Positions 25,211 to 35,996 of a stretch of DNA of 64,000 nt are shown piece after piece (the stretch's first letter is position 1; each line of letters begins with the position of its first letter). The stretch lies in assembly GCA_022844485.1 (NCBI GenBank), contig JALHLQ010000010.1, positions 62,001 through 126,000 of the forward strand, written 5' to 3'. The notes below the pieces were generated by a model. That model searched no databases. It was not told the DNA's origin and saw only the letters and a program-made list of their open reading frames with translations. The stretch comes from Xanthobacteraceae bacterium. Lineage in GTDB: Bacteria > Pseudomonadota > Alphaproteobacteria > Rhizobiales > Xanthobacteraceae. The translations under genes were made by a program, and so were the position numbers.

Positions 25211-26203
25211 TCAGATGACGGGGCTCCACGGCACCGGCACCAGCCTATAACCCGAGCCGTCTTTTTCGAGATGCGCAAGACTCGGGAACGGATAATGAAA
25301 TCCCTGAACCGGCATCTTTTCCACAACGACCATGTCGTAGACTTTTCGGCGTGTCTGTTCCGCCTTGACCGGATCCTGATCGAAAAAGGCATGCCAGCCC
25401 GGATTGCGCACGAAGAGCGCGGGGACGTTCGTCACATCGGACTGGACATAGACCCGGCTCGAGCCTGACGCAATCACGTAGGAGGTATGGCCCACGGTGT
25501 GTCCGGCCGTCTCGACGGCGGTGATCCCGGGCACGACCTCCTTGTTCCATTCATAGGGGGTGACCTTCCGGCCGAGCGCGTCGAACACGCGCCGGTTGTT
25601 CTTGAACAAATCCTCCATGCGCCCTTTCGGCGCCCGGCTCATTTCGCCGTCATCCATCCAGAAGCGCCATTCCGCCGCCGGCACGAGAATCTCGGCATTG
25701 GCGAAGGCCGGCTTGTTGTCGGGCGTGAGCAGCCCGTTCACGTGGTCGGCGTGGAAATGCGAAATGATGACGGCGTTGATCGCCTTCGGATCGATGCCGG
25801 CCGCCGCCAGATTGGCCTGGAGCTGCCCGGCCCCGCCTTTGCTCTGGGCCAACGCGGCTTCGCCATTGCCCGCGTCGATGATGGCGAGCCTCGAGCCCGT
25901 GTTCACGACAATCGGCGAGTACGGGATGGTGATCTTGTCCCTTTCCATGAATGCCGCAGCGAGCGCGGCATTCACCTCATCCTTCTTTGCATTGATAACG
26001 AAGGTATCGGCCAGCGGCAGCGTGCGCGCCCCGTCGGTGACGACGGTGATTTCGAAACTGCCGAGCTTGTAGCGATAGAAGCCCGGCGCTTGCTTGGCTG
26101 CGTGCGGCACCGAGGCATGGCTCGGATGCGTTGACGGAACAGTCGCCAAAGCTGCTGCCGCGCCTGCACTCGCAAGCACGGACCGACGCGTCACGTCGTT
26201 CAT
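25211..26203 (-). CDS. Tat-exported metallo-beta-lactamase-fold hydrolase (copy 2)
   Basis: A 330-residue paralog of the 24114-25100 gene. Tat signal TRRSVLASAGAAAALATVPS; zinc motif SHFHADHVNGL; then GHTVGHTSY and FHYPFPSLAHLEKDG. The two proteins match along their whole length, including the C-terminal YRLVPVPW/YQLVPAPW ending, so this is a tandem duplication followed by divergence. The two genes are separated by 110 bp and read in the same direction, this one first. Substrate unknown. Confidence 0.85.
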   Translation of the reverse strand: MNDVTRRSVLASAGAAAALATVPSTHPSHASVPHAAKQAPGFYRYKLGSFEITVVTDGARTLPLADTFVINAKKDEVNAALAAAFMERDKITIPYSPIVVNTGSRLAIIDAGNGEAALAQSKGGAGQLQANLAAAGIDPKAINAVIISHFHADHVNGLLTPDNKPAFANAEILVPAAEWRFWMDDGEMSRAPKGRMEDLFKNNRRVFDALGRKVTPYEWNKEVVPGITAVETAGHTVGHTSYVIASGSSRVYVQSDVTNVPALFVRNPGWHAFFDQDPVKAEQTRRKVYDMVVVEKMPVQGFHYPFPSLAHLEKDGSGYRLVPVPWSPVI

Positions 26204-26335
26204 CGGACATCCTCCCAGACGGTGATGGCCCGCTCGGAGCGGCGGGATTTCGCGGCGATGCTAATTCCGGCCGCTGCGGCGGGCAACGGCTGCGCCGATG
26301 CATTGGCGCAAGTCGGCCGTCACGACTATGTGTTG

Positions 26336-26872
26336 CTACCAAAGATACTTCAGGCCGAATGTGCCCGGCGCCAGGACCACGGCGGCCCAGACAAAGGCGG
26401 ACGTGAAGTTCGCGAACTGAAACGGCCAGTACTGCATCGCAAAAATGCCGGCGACCAACGGCACCGCCGCGCGCGCCGGCCCGAAAAACCGGCCCATGAA
26501 CACGCCGGGGACGCCCCAGCGCTTCACGAAGGCTTCACCGCGCGGAATGAGCTGCGGCTGTCTGCTCAGCGGCCACATGCCGGCGACCGTCGACTTAAAG
26601 GTGTAACCGAACCAGTAGGACAGCCAGTCGCCGCAAGCCGCCCCCAGCGCGGCGGCGAGCCACAACGGCCAGAATTCGATTCCGCTGGCGCCGACGAGCG
26701 CGCCGACGCCGACGAGGATGAATGTCGCCGGCACGAACAGCGAGACGAAGGCAAGCGACTCGGCGAAAGCAAGAGCGAACACGATCGGGACAGCCCAGGC
26801 CTCGTGGACGCGGACGAAGTCGATAACCTGGTGAGCAAGGGATTCGAAGGACATGAGACTTGTAAGTTGCAC
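26336..26872 (-). CDS. DedA-family (VTT domain) membrane protein
   Basis: A 178-residue integral membrane protein of the DedA/SNARE-associated family. The core helical-hairpin motif is visible as GDWLSYWFGY followed by FVKRWGVPGVFMGRFFGPARA, with the family Arg residues. Members are thought to be phospholipid (undecaprenyl phosphate or phosphatidylethanolamine) flippases or transporters. It is somewhat short at the C-terminus compared with E. coli DedA. It diverges from parE across a 193-bp gap. Confidence 0.9.
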   Translation of the reverse strand: MQLTSLMSFESLAHQVIDFVRVHEAWAVPIVFALAFAESLAFVSLFVPATFILVGVGALVGASGIEFWPLWLAAALGAACGDWLSYWFGYTFKSTVAGMWPLSRQPQLIPRGEAFVKRWGVPGVFMGRFFGPARAAVPLVAGIFAMQYWPFQFANFTSAFVWAAVVLAPGTFGLKYLW

Positions 26873-27065
26873 CGTTGACGGCCGATGTAGCGCGAGACGT
26901 GCTCCAGCACCAGCGTCCCGCCGCGGCGGCCCCCGCGGGTTGACAGCGCGGGGGGCGTCCGGCTACCCCGCACGCCCATTCTTTCAAACTCCGCTGCGCA
27001 CCAAAATGGCATAATCAACGGGAGCGATTCGCGCTTTCCAGAGCACCGAGGATTCAAGCCTCCGT

Positions 27066-29120
27066 ATGGTCAAGTCCGCCAAAGATTCCAAGTCGAAGTC
27101 CCGCGATTTGTTCGATGTTCCGCAATCCGCGCCACGGCAACGCGGCGCTGAGCGCCCAGCCAAGGCCGCGGCGAGCCGCGAGGGCTACACCGCGCATGAC
27201 ATCGAGGTGCTCGAGGGATTGGAGCCGGTCAGGCGGCGGCCCGGCATGTATATCGGCGGCACCGACGAGAAGGCGCTGCATCACCTTTTCGCCGAGGTGA
27301 TCGACAACGCCATGGACGAAGCCCTGGCCGGTCACGCGAGCTTCATCGGGGTGCAGCTCGAAGCCGACGGTTACCTGACGGTTACGGACAACGGACGCGG
27401 CATCCCGGTCGATCCGCACCCGAAGTTCCCGAAGAAATCCGCGCTCGAAGTGATCATGTGCACGCTCCACTCCGGCGGAAAGTTCGACTCGCGTGTGTAC
27501 GAGACCTCCGGCGGCCTGCACGGCGTCGGGGTATCGGTGGTCAACGCGCTCTCGGAGCGGCTCGAAGTCGAGGTGGCGCGCGGGCAGACGCTGTATCGTC
27601 AGGTCTTCGAGCGCGGCGTTCCAAAGACGAAGCTCGACGAAGTTGGCCGCGCGCCCAATCGGCGGGGCACGACGGTGCGCTTCAGGCCGGACCCGAAGAT
27701 TTTCGGCCCCAAGACGGCCTTCAAGCCGGCGCGGCTGTTCAAGATGGCCCGGTCGAAAGCCTATCTCTTTGGCGGCGTCGAGATCAGGTGGTCGTGCGCC
27801 AAGGAACTGCTCGCCGGAATAGACGGCGTCCCGGCTGAGGAAACCTTTCGTTTTCCCGGCGGCCTGGCGGATTTCCTCACCGCCGCGATCCACGGGCAGA
27901 CGCTGGTGCATCCCGACCTTTTCACCGGCAAATCGGGAAAGACGGGCGCTCACGGCACCGTCGAGTGGGCCGTCGCCTGGGTCGCGGATGCGGATGGATT
28001 CGTCTCTTCCTACTGCAATACGATTCCGACCGGCGACGGCGGCACTCACGAAGCGGGCCTGCGCGCTGCGCTGACGCGCGGCTTGAAGGATCACGCCGAC
28101 CGCATCGGCCAGGGCAAACGGGCGGGCAGCATCACGAGCGACGACGTGACCGCGGGCGCCGCAGCGATGCTGTCCGTGTTCATTCGCGAGCCGGAATTCC
28201 AGGGCCAGACCAAGGATCGTCTGGCGACGGCGGAGGCGCAGCGCATCGTCGAGCAGGCGGTCAAGGATCAGTTCGATCACTGGCTGGCCGGCAATCCGAT
28301 GCAAGCCAACAAGCTGCTCGACTGGGTGATCGAACGCGCGGACGAGCGCATCCGTCGACGGCAGGAAAAGGAAGTCTCACGCAAGAGCGCCGCGAAGAAA
28401 CTGCGGCTTCCCGGCAAGCTGGCCGATTGCACGAACACAGCGGCGCAAGGTTCGGAGATTTTCATCGTCGAAGGAGATTCTGCCGGCGGCTCAGCGAAGC
28501 AGGCGCGCGACCGCGCCTCCCAGGCCGTGCTGCCGCTGCGCGGCAAGATTCTCAACGTCGCGAACGCAGGTCGCGACAAGCTGGCGCAGAACCAGCAGCT
28601 CGCCGATCTCGTCCAGGCGCTCGGCGTCGGGACCGGCACCCACTATCGCGACGAGGATCTTCGCTACGAGAAGGTCATCATCATGACCGACGCCGATGTG
28701 GACGGCGCCCACATCGCGTCATTGCTGATCACCTTCTTCTACCGCCAGATGCCGCGGCTGATCGAGCGCGGCCATCTCTACTTGGCCGTTCCGCCGCTCT
28801 ACCGGCTCTCCCACGGCGGCAAGTCATTCTATGCGCGCGACGACAAGCACCGCGAAGAGATCGTCCGCCGCGAATTCCACGCGAACGCGAAGGTTGAGAT
28901 CGGCCGCTTCAAGGGTCTTGGCGAAATGATGCCGGCGCAGCTCAAGGAAACGACCATGGATCCGCGCAAGCGCACGCTCCTTCGCGTCGTGCTGATCGCG
29001 GACGACCGCCAAGACACGGCGGACTCGGTCGAGCGGCTGATGGGCGCCAAGGCGGAAGCACGGTTCGCCTTCATCCAGGAACACGCCGAATTCGCCGACG
29101 ACGAGCTGCTCGACGTCTGA
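27066..29120 (+). CDS. parE: DNA topoisomerase IV subunit B, ParE
   Basis: A 684-residue type II topoisomerase ATPase subunit for chromosome decatenation. GHKL ATP motifs: RRRPGMYIGG, EVIDNAMDEA, DNGRGIPVD and GLHGVGVSVVNALS. TOPRIM motifs: EGDSAGGSAKQARDR and DADVDGAHIASLL. A C-terminal FKGLGEMMPAQLKETTMDP follows. An N-terminal Lys/Ser-rich tail of about 40 residues precedes the ATPase domain. ParE rather than GyrB is favoured by its length and the lack of the long GyrB insert. It converges on the cystathionine gene with a 6-bp gap. Confidence 0.94.
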   Translation: MVKSAKDSKSKSRDLFDVPQSAPRQRGAERPAKAAASREGYTAHDIEVLEGLEPVRRRPGMYIGGTDEKALHHLFAEVIDNAMDEALAGHASFIGVQLEADGYLTVTDNGRGIPVDPHPKFPKKSALEVIMCTLHSGGKFDSRVYETSGGLHGVGVSVVNALSERLEVEVARGQTLYRQVFERGVPKTKLDEVGRAPNRRGTTVRFRPDPKIFGPKTAFKPARLFKMARSKAYLFGGVEIRWSCAKELLAGIDGVPAEETFRFPGGLADFLTAAIHGQTLVHPDLFTGKSGKTGAHGTVEWAVAWVADADGFVSSYCNTIPTGDGGTHEAGLRAALTRGLKDHADRIGQGKRAGSITSDDVTAGAAAMLSVFIREPEFQGQTKDRLATAEAQRIVEQAVKDQFDHWLAGNPMQANKLLDWVIERADERIRRRQEKEVSRKSAAKKLRLPGKLADCTNTAAQGSEIFIVEGDSAGGSAKQARDRASQAVLPLRGKILNVANAGRDKLAQNQQLADLVQALGVGTGTHYRDEDLRYEKVIIMTDADVDGAHIASLLITFFYRQMPRLIERGHLYLAVPPLYRLSHGGKSFYARDDKHREEIVRREFHANAKVEIGRFKGLGEMMPAQLKETTMDPRKRTLLRVVLIADDRQDTADSVERLMGAKAEARFAFIQEHAEFADDELLDV

Positions 29121-29126
29121 GGCGGG

Positions 29127-30287
29127 TCAGCGCAGAGCCTGATCCAGGTCCGCGATCAAGTCATCCGGGTGCTCGATCCCGACCGAGAGCCGGATCAGCG
29201 TGTCCGAAATCCCGAGACTGGCGCGAACCTCCGCGGGAACGGAGGCATGCGTCATGATTGCTGGATGTTCGATCAGGCTTTCGACGCCGCCAAGGCTCTC
29301 CGCCAGCGCAAAAAGCCGACAGCGCTCGAGGAAGCGCTTTGCGGCCTCGGCATCGCCCGCGAGCTCGACCGAAATCATGCCGCCGAAACCGCGCATCTGC
29401 TTTTTCGCCAAAGCGTGCTGCGGGTGGGAGGGCAAACCGGGATAGATCACGCGGCGCGTCTTCGGATGCGCGGACAGCCATTCGGCAATCGTCATCGCCG
29501 ATGAGGAGTGACGCTCCATGCGGAGCGCAAGCGTCTTCAAGCCGCGCAGCGCAAGAAAAGAATCGAACGGCCCCTGCACGGCGCCGACCGCATTCTGCAG
29601 GAACGAGAGCCGGTCCGCCAATTCGGCGTTATCGCCGACGACGAGCACGCCTCCGACCATGTCGGAATGGCCGTTGAGGTATTTTGTCGTCGAGTGCATC
29701 ACGAGGTCGAACCCGTACTCGAGCGGACGCTGCACGCAGGGGCTTGCGAAGGTATTGTCGGCCGCGGCGACGATCCCGCGCCGCCGCGCGACGGCTGCCA
29801 CGCGTTCGAGATCGACCAGTTTCAGGAGCGGATTGGTCGGCGTTTCGATCCAGATGAGCCGGGTATTCGCGCGCAGCGCGCTTTCGAGCCTTTCGGCCTC
29901 CGACAGATCGACATAGGTGAAATCGAGCCCCGCCGAACGCCGCCGCACGCGCTCGAACAGCCTCCGCGTTCCGCCATAGAGATCGTCAGCGGCGACGATA
30001 TGCGCACCGGTCTCCAACGCGTCGAGCAGCGTCGCCGTCGCCGCCAAGCCGGACGCGAATGCGAAGGCCAACGTCCCGCTTTCCAGGTCCGCCACGTTGC
30101 GCTCGAACGCCATGCGCGTCGGGTTGTGCGTTCGTGCGTATTCGTAGCCTTTGTGAACGCCCGGACTTTCCTGCACGAAGGTCGAGGTCGCATAGATCGG
30201 CATCGCGACCGCCCCTGTGGTCGGGTCGGGAGACTGACCGGCGTGAATGCAACGCGTGGAAAAGTCGAGCCGGTTCATGCGTGTCAT
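29127..30287 (-). CDS. PLP-dependent cystathionine gamma-lyase/synthase
   Basis: A 386-residue Cys/Met-metabolism PLP enzyme. The PLP lysine is in HSTTKYLNGHSDMVGG, and the N-terminal ETRCIHAGQ-like start (FSTRCIHAGQSPDPTTGAV) and the region YEYARTHNPTRMAFE are typical. Its start overlaps the cbs stop by 4 bp (ATGA). With cbs upstream, cystathionine gamma-lyase in reverse transsulfuration (methionine to cysteine) is more likely than gamma-synthase, but sequence does not decide. Confidence 0.9.
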   Translation of the reverse strand: MTRMNRLDFSTRCIHAGQSPDPTTGAVAMPIYATSTFVQESPGVHKGYEYARTHNPTRMAFERNVADLESGTLAFAFASGLAATATLLDALETGAHIVAADDLYGGTRRLFERVRRRSAGLDFTYVDLSEAERLESALRANTRLIWIETPTNPLLKLVDLERVAAVARRRGIVAAADNTFASPCVQRPLEYGFDLVMHSTTKYLNGHSDMVGGVLVVGDNAELADRLSFLQNAVGAVQGPFDSFLALRGLKTLALRMERHSSSAMTIAEWLSAHPKTRRVIYPGLPSHPQHALAKKQMRGFGGMISVELAGDAEAAKRFLERCRLFALAESLGGVESLIEHPAIMTHASVPAEVRASLGISDTLIRLSVGIEHPDDLIADLDQALR

Positions 30288-31645
30288 CGGGCTATCCGGA
30301 AATGATTGATGAGGTCGATCCGCGTCACGAGGCCGAGGAACTGATCGCCGTCGAGCACGATCGCGACCAGATCCTTCCGAAAAAGCGGGACGAGATCGGC
30401 AATCGGCGCATTCGCCGAAATCGTCTCGAGCCGCGTCACCATCACGTTCTTCACGTCGCGCGAAAAAGCCTTCGCAGATCCCTCGGTGAGCAGCGCACCG
30501 AGCACGTCGCTCTCGTCGACCAGCCCGACGATGCGCTCGTCCTCGACGACGGGGAGCTGCGAGACATTGGCAGCGCGCATCCGAGCGAAAACCGTGCGCA
30601 AATTATCGCTGGGCCGCACCGACACGGCGCCGCCGTCCCGGTAACGACTGGCCACGAGGTCGCCGACCGTGCCGCGCCGTTCGCGCTCCGTCCAGCCCTC
30701 CTGCGCGATATACGCATCGTCAAACACCTTGGAGAGGTACTTCGCCCCCGAATCGCAGACAAAGCTCACAATGCGCTTCGGGCGCGTTTGCGCGCGGGCA
30801 TAGCGCAGCGCCGCCGCCAGCAGCGTTCCCGAGGACGAGCCCGCGAGAATGCCTTCCCGCCGCACAAGCTCGCGCGCCGTGGAAAAACTCTCCTGGTCGC
30901 TGATCGAATAAGCATCGCGCACAAGCGACAGATCGGCGTTCGGCGGCAGGAAATCCTCGCCGATGCCCTCGACCGCCCAGTTTCCGGCCTCGATCATTCG
31001 CCCCGTTTTCACGAAGGGCGCCAGCACCGACCCTTCGGGATCGGCGAGAATCATTTCGGTTTTCGGCGACCGGCGCCGCATGAAGCGGCCGACGCCGGTC
31101 AGCGTGCCGCCGGAGCCGACGCCGACAACGACGGCGTCCACGTCGCCGTCGAGCTGGCGCAGGATTTCCGGCCCGGTTGTCGCTTCATGCGCCGCCGGAT
31201 TGGCCGGATTGGCGAATTGGTTGATGTAGATCGCTCGCCGTGTGCGCGTCGCGATCGTTTCGGCAAGGTCTTGATAGTAGTCCGGGTGTCCCTTGCCCAC
31301 ATCCGAGCGCGTGATGACGACCTCGGCCCCCAAGGCCTTCGCATGCAGAATTTTTTCACGCGCCATTTTGTCGGGAACGACGAGCACCGTTCGATAGCCT
31401 TTCCCGCCGCCGACAAAGGCAAGGCCCAATCCGGTGTTGCCGGCCGTGGCTTCGACGATCGTGCCGCCGGGCGCAAGCCGCCCGTCCGTTTCGGCGGCTT
31501 CGATCATGGCGCGCGCCGGCCGATCCTTGACCGAGCCGGACGGATTGGCGCTTTCGAGCTTGAGAAACAGCCGGCACGGCCCTGCATCCATGCGCGTGAC
31601 TTCCACAAGGGGCGTGTCGCCGATGAGATCGAGGAAGGAGGTCAT
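30284..31645 (-). CDS. Cystathionine beta-synthase with CBS-domain pair
   Basis: A 453-residue PLP enzyme predicted to join serine (or O-acetylserine) and homocysteine. Catalytic lysine motif NPSGSVKDRPA; ATAGNTGLGLA and GVGSGGTLTGVG bind substrate and PLP phosphate. Residues about 335-450 form a Bateman pair (VSVRPSDNLRTVFARM; VMVTRLETI). The heme domain of the animal enzyme is absent, as is normal in bacteria. The ATG at 31645 begins MTSFLDLIGDTPLVEV; an open extension upstream overlaps the methyltransferase gene and is not used. Coupled to the downstream gamma-lyase gene. Confidence 0.92.
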   Translation of the reverse strand: MTSFLDLIGDTPLVEVTRMDAGPCRLFLKLESANPSGSVKDRPARAMIEAAETDGRLAPGGTIVEATAGNTGLGLAFVGGGKGYRTVLVVPDKMAREKILHAKALGAEVVITRSDVGKGHPDYYQDLAETIATRTRRAIYINQFANPANPAAHEATTGPEILRQLDGDVDAVVVGVGSGGTLTGVGRFMRRRSPKTEMILADPEGSVLAPFVKTGRMIEAGNWAVEGIGEDFLPPNADLSLVRDAYSISDQESFSTARELVRREGILAGSSSGTLLAAALRYARAQTRPKRIVSFVCDSGAKYLSKVFDDAYIAQEGWTERERRGTVGDLVASRYRDGGAVSVRPSDNLRTVFARMRAANVSQLPVVEDERIVGLVDESDVLGALLTEGSAKAFSRDVKNVMVTRLETISANAPIADLVPLFRKDLVAIVLDGDQFLGLVTRIDLINHFRIAR

Positions 31646-31646
31646 G

Positions 31647-32141
31647 TCAGAACGGCCAGCCGTAGCGCGGGACCTCGTCCCTGTAGCGGCGATACGCGGC
31701 CCCGAATTTCCGCTCGAGATAGTGCTCTTCGCGCAAGACCACCCCGTGATGGAGAACAAAGGCGGCGACGATCGTGCATACGAGCGTCCAGTCGGATGCA
31801 AGACCGAGCACAAGGCCGAACATGAAAAGGCCGATGCCCTCGTACATCGGATTTCGTGTCTTGGTGAAAATGTCCGTGGTCACCAGCGCGGTTGCAGGTT
31901 TCCAGGGTTCGACATGCGTGCGCGCCTTCCGGAAAGCGTAGATGGCGCGCGCGACGATGTAGCCGGCGATCAGAAAGAAGATGACCGCAAGCACGAGCCG
32001 CGGCGTTCTCGGCACCAGCGCGCCGACGACGCCGATCGGCCAGAGGCGATCGAGCATCAGGCCGAGCACCAGCGCCGCAAGCGCGATGAGCGGCGGCGGC
32101 GCGATGACGCCTGCTGTGTCCTTGGTCTGGTCCGCATCCAT
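31647..32141 (-). CDS. Isoprenylcysteine carboxyl methyltransferase-like membrane protein
   Basis: A 164-residue protein with about four hydrophobic segments. The C-terminal ICMT/PEMT signature is clear: RNPMYEG, then LREEHYLERKFGAAY and YRDEVPRYGWPF. Bacterial members methylate lipids or unknown thiols; the substrate here is not known. It ends 1 bp before the cbs start and begins 13 bp after the hydrolase gene, so all four genes form one transcript. The cbs neighbourhood hints at a sulfur or S-adenosylmethionine link, which is inference only. Confidence 0.85.
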   Translation of the reverse strand: MDADQTKDTAGVIAPPPLIALAALVLGLMLDRLWPIGVVGALVPRTPRLVLAVIFFLIAGYIVARAIYAFRKARTHVEPWKPATALVTTDIFTKTRNPMYEGIGLFMFGLVLGLASDWTLVCTIVAAFVLHHGVVLREEHYLERKFGAAYRRYRDEVPRYGWPF

Positions 32142-32154
32142 CGACGCCCTCAGG

Positions 32155-32856
32155 TTAACGTGCCATCCACGCGAGCAGCGCGCTCGTCACCGGTTCCGGG
32201 CGCTCCAGCGTGGACAAGTGACCGCAATTCGGAACGACCACAAGGTGGGAGCCCTTGATGCCCTCTGCCATCTCCTTCGCCAGTTCGGGCGGCGTCAGTT
32301 CGTCCCCTTCGCCGACCAACACAAGCGTCGGACATGCAATGGCGGCGAGATCGCTCCGCGAGTCCGGCCGGTTCTTGATTGCCGTCTGCTGACGGACGAA
32401 CGCCATGGCGCCGACCTCATCTCCCATCAGGTGGACGAGGCGCCGCAACGCGGGATCGGTTTGCCGATTGCGGTGCACCAAAAGTGGAAACTGCAGGTCC
32501 GGTATCTCGCGGAAGCGGCCTGCACGCGCCAGCGCGATTTGATCGGCGCGCTTCGCCGATTGATCCGGCCGGTCCGCTCGCGCCGACGTATCGAGCAACG
32601 CCAATCGCAAGATCCGTTCGGGCGCCTGTCGCCACATCTCAAAAGCGACATAGCCGCCCATTGAAAGGCCTGCCAGCGCGAAACGCGGCGGCGCGTGAGC
32701 CAGAATGCCCTGCGCAATCGCGGTCATGGAGTCGGCTCGCGTGTGGTCGGCTATGGTTACCGGCCCGAAACGCCAAAGCGCGGGCACCTGTTCGGCGAAC
32801 AGCCGAGGCGAGCAGTTCAGGCCTGGAATCAAGAGAACGGGAGCGGGTTCAGCCAT
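32155..32856 (-). CDS. Alpha/beta hydrolase
   Basis: A 233-residue alpha/beta-hydrolase fold protein. The nucleophile elbow is GLSMGGY, with the His in PNCGHLSTLERPE and the acid in VGEGDELTPPE. An oxyanion-side LIPGLNCSPRLF sits at the N-terminus. No signal peptide. First gene of the leftward run hydrolase-methyltransferase-cbs-cystathionine lyase. Substrate unknown. Confidence 0.87.
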   Translation of the reverse strand: MAEPAPVLLIPGLNCSPRLFAEQVPALWRFGPVTIADHTRADSMTAIAQGILAHAPPRFALAGLSMGGYVAFEMWRQAPERILRLALLDTSARADRPDQSAKRADQIALARAGRFREIPDLQFPLLVHRNRQTDPALRRLVHLMGDEVGAMAFVRQQTAIKNRPDSRSDLAAIACPTLVLVGEGDELTPPELAKEMAEGIKGSHLVVVPNCGHLSTLERPEPVTSALLAWMAR

Positions 32857-33041
32857 CGGGATGCCTGGACATTAATGGAAGCTTTCATTCAGACTTCGGG
32901 TTCCGAAGGTTGACTTCCAGCGGCGCGGCACTATGTTCCGTCGCGAACGGTTCGATTTCAAGATTCGACCGCTGATCCCGCGCACAATCATCGTTCCGTG
33001 TCCGGCGCGACCGACGTGAATCGGCAGTCTATCGAGGTTTG

Positions 33042-34427
<1,386 letters not shown>

Positions 34428-34523
34428 CGCCTTTTCCATGAACTCTTAAGTATTTACGTCTCCTTTAGCAGCGCTCGCTAGGGTCCCCTGACGGACACGC
34501 CTGCGTGCACGGCGGAGACTTTG

Positions 34524-35579
34524 ATGACGGATAGTGCCGATCACGAGCGGACCATCGCGCTTGCCGAAGTCGCGCTGGCCCAAATCAAGGCGCTGAGACA
34601 GTCGGCCACCCCGCGAAACTACGAAATTTGGTACAATTATGCGGGAGGCCATATTCCGTCTCTAAACCATGCCATCAACGATCATCTGACGCGTGAGGGC
34701 GCCATCTCCTCGGGCGACCTCGATTCGATCTACGAGTCCTACCTGTCCTCGACGCGGTTCAGCGAACGGATCGAAACGCTGAGTTCCCGCATGGCCGACG
34801 AGATCGATCGCGTGCGCGCGATGATCGAGGCCGCCGCCGGCTCGGCTTCGAGCTACAGCGAGAACCTGGCAGGCGTTTCGGAGGAACTGGTCGGGGCCAA
34901 GGACTTCCGCGCGTTGCGCGGCGTGATCGAGCGGCTTGCCGACACGACGAAGGAGATGGAGCAGGCCAATCAGCTTCTGGAATCCCGGCTGAAGGCGTCG
35001 AACGAGGAAATTACGCAGCTCCAAGCCAATCTCGAAGCCGTGCGCACCGAAAGTCTGACCGACCCGCTCACATCGCTGTCGAACCGAAAGTATTTTGACC
35101 AGGCGCTGGATCGCGCCGTGGCCGGGGCCGAGAGGACCGCCGAGCCGTTTTCGCTGGTCCTGGCTGACATCGATCATTTCAAGAAGTTCAACGACACCTT
35201 CGGCCACCCCACTGGAGATCAAGTGCTGCGCCTCGTGGCGCATGCCATCAAGCAGAACGTCAAGGGGCAGGACATCACCGCCCGCTACGGCGGCGAGGAA
35301 TTCGCCATCATCCTGCCGGAGACGACCCTTCGGCAGGCGATCACCGTCGGCGACCACATCCGCCGCGCCGTCGTCACCAAAGAACTCGTCAAACGCTCGA
35401 CCGGCGAGCATCTCGGCCGCGTGACGGTGTCGGTCGGCGTCGCGGTATTCCACAAGGGCGACAGTGCACAGTCTCTAATCGAGCGCGCGGATGCGTGTCT
35501 TTATGGAGCCAAGCACAGCGGCCGCAATTGCGTCGTCTGCGAGACCGACCCCGAAGTGGCATCGGTCAAGGTCGCCTGA
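34524..35579 (+). CDS. Diguanylate cyclase (GGDEF) with N-terminal helical sensor region
   Basis: A 351-residue cytoplasmic protein with no membrane segment. Residues about 1-130 are helical and of no family I can name; about 130-175 look like a coiled coil (EMEQANQLLESRLKASNEEI). The GGDEF domain (about 175-345) has DPLTSLSNRKYF and the active-site GGEEF at 256-260, so c-di-GMP synthesis is likely. The inhibitory I-site RxxD is KGQD at 247-250: the Arg is replaced by Lys, so product inhibition may be weak. Start ATG 34524 follows GGAG. Confidence 0.9.
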   Translation: MTDSADHERTIALAEVALAQIKALRQSATPRNYEIWYNYAGGHIPSLNHAINDHLTREGAISSGDLDSIYESYLSSTRFSERIETLSSRMADEIDRVRAMIEAAAGSASSYSENLAGVSEELVGAKDFRALRGVIERLADTTKEMEQANQLLESRLKASNEEITQLQANLEAVRTESLTDPLTSLSNRKYFDQALDRAVAGAERTAEPFSLVLADIDHFKKFNDTFGHPTGDQVLRLVAHAIKQNVKGQDITARYGGEEFAIILPETTLRQAITVGDHIRRAVVTKELVKRSTGEHLGRVTVSVGVAVFHKGDSAQSLIERADACLYGAKHSGRNCVVCETDPEVASVKVA

Positions 35580-35585
35580 CCCGGT

Positions 35586-35996
35586 CTATGCACGCTGTTT
35601 GCGTCGACGAGACGCGGACGGAAGCCGGCCCGCTCGTCCCTTCCCCGCCGCGGCGCGCTGCGCCGTCGCATGCGCCTGCCGCGCCCATCGCGCGAGCTCA
35701 TCCGGATCGTCATAAAGCCGGTCCGGCATGCGCCGATAGGACATCACGGCGCGCTTGCCGTTGGCAGCGGTGTAGGTGAACGGCTCGCAGCCTTCCTGCT
35801 CGAAGGCAGGAGCGCTCTGCTCATCCGCCTTCAAATAGATGACTCCGTCCGCCTCGAGCGCGAACATGATCCCGTCGGCGTAAATGCCGGCGCCGCCGAA
35901 CATGCGGCGCACGCTCACAGGCCCGAACTCGGAAAACAGTTCGCGGATGACGTCCGGCGGCACGGTCTCAGCGGACGTCGCCCGAGTTCGCCTCAT
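35586..35996 (-). CDS. TfoX N-terminal domain protein
   Basis: A 136-residue protein whose first 95 residues match the TfoX_N fold (FGPVSVRRMFGGAGIYADGIMFAL, then YLKADEQSAPAF and MSYRRMP). The C-terminal third is basic and Ala/Arg-rich. Named for the competence regulator TfoX, but stand-alone N-domain proteins have no settled role. It overlaps the end of the iscA-like gene by about 29 bp. The ATG at 35996 is used; one at 36014 is also possible. Confidence 0.8.
   Translation of the reverse strand: MRRTRATSAETVPPDVIRELFSEFGPVSVRRMFGGAGIYADGIMFALEADGVIYLKADEQSAPAFEQEGCEPFTYTAANGKRAVMSYRRMPDRLYDDPDELARWARQAHATAQRAAAGKGRAGRLPSASRRRKQRA

Noticed and set aside
24114..26203. True beta-lactamases
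   Set aside because: The sequences match other MBL-fold branches, with no class B beta-lactamase-specific context seen.
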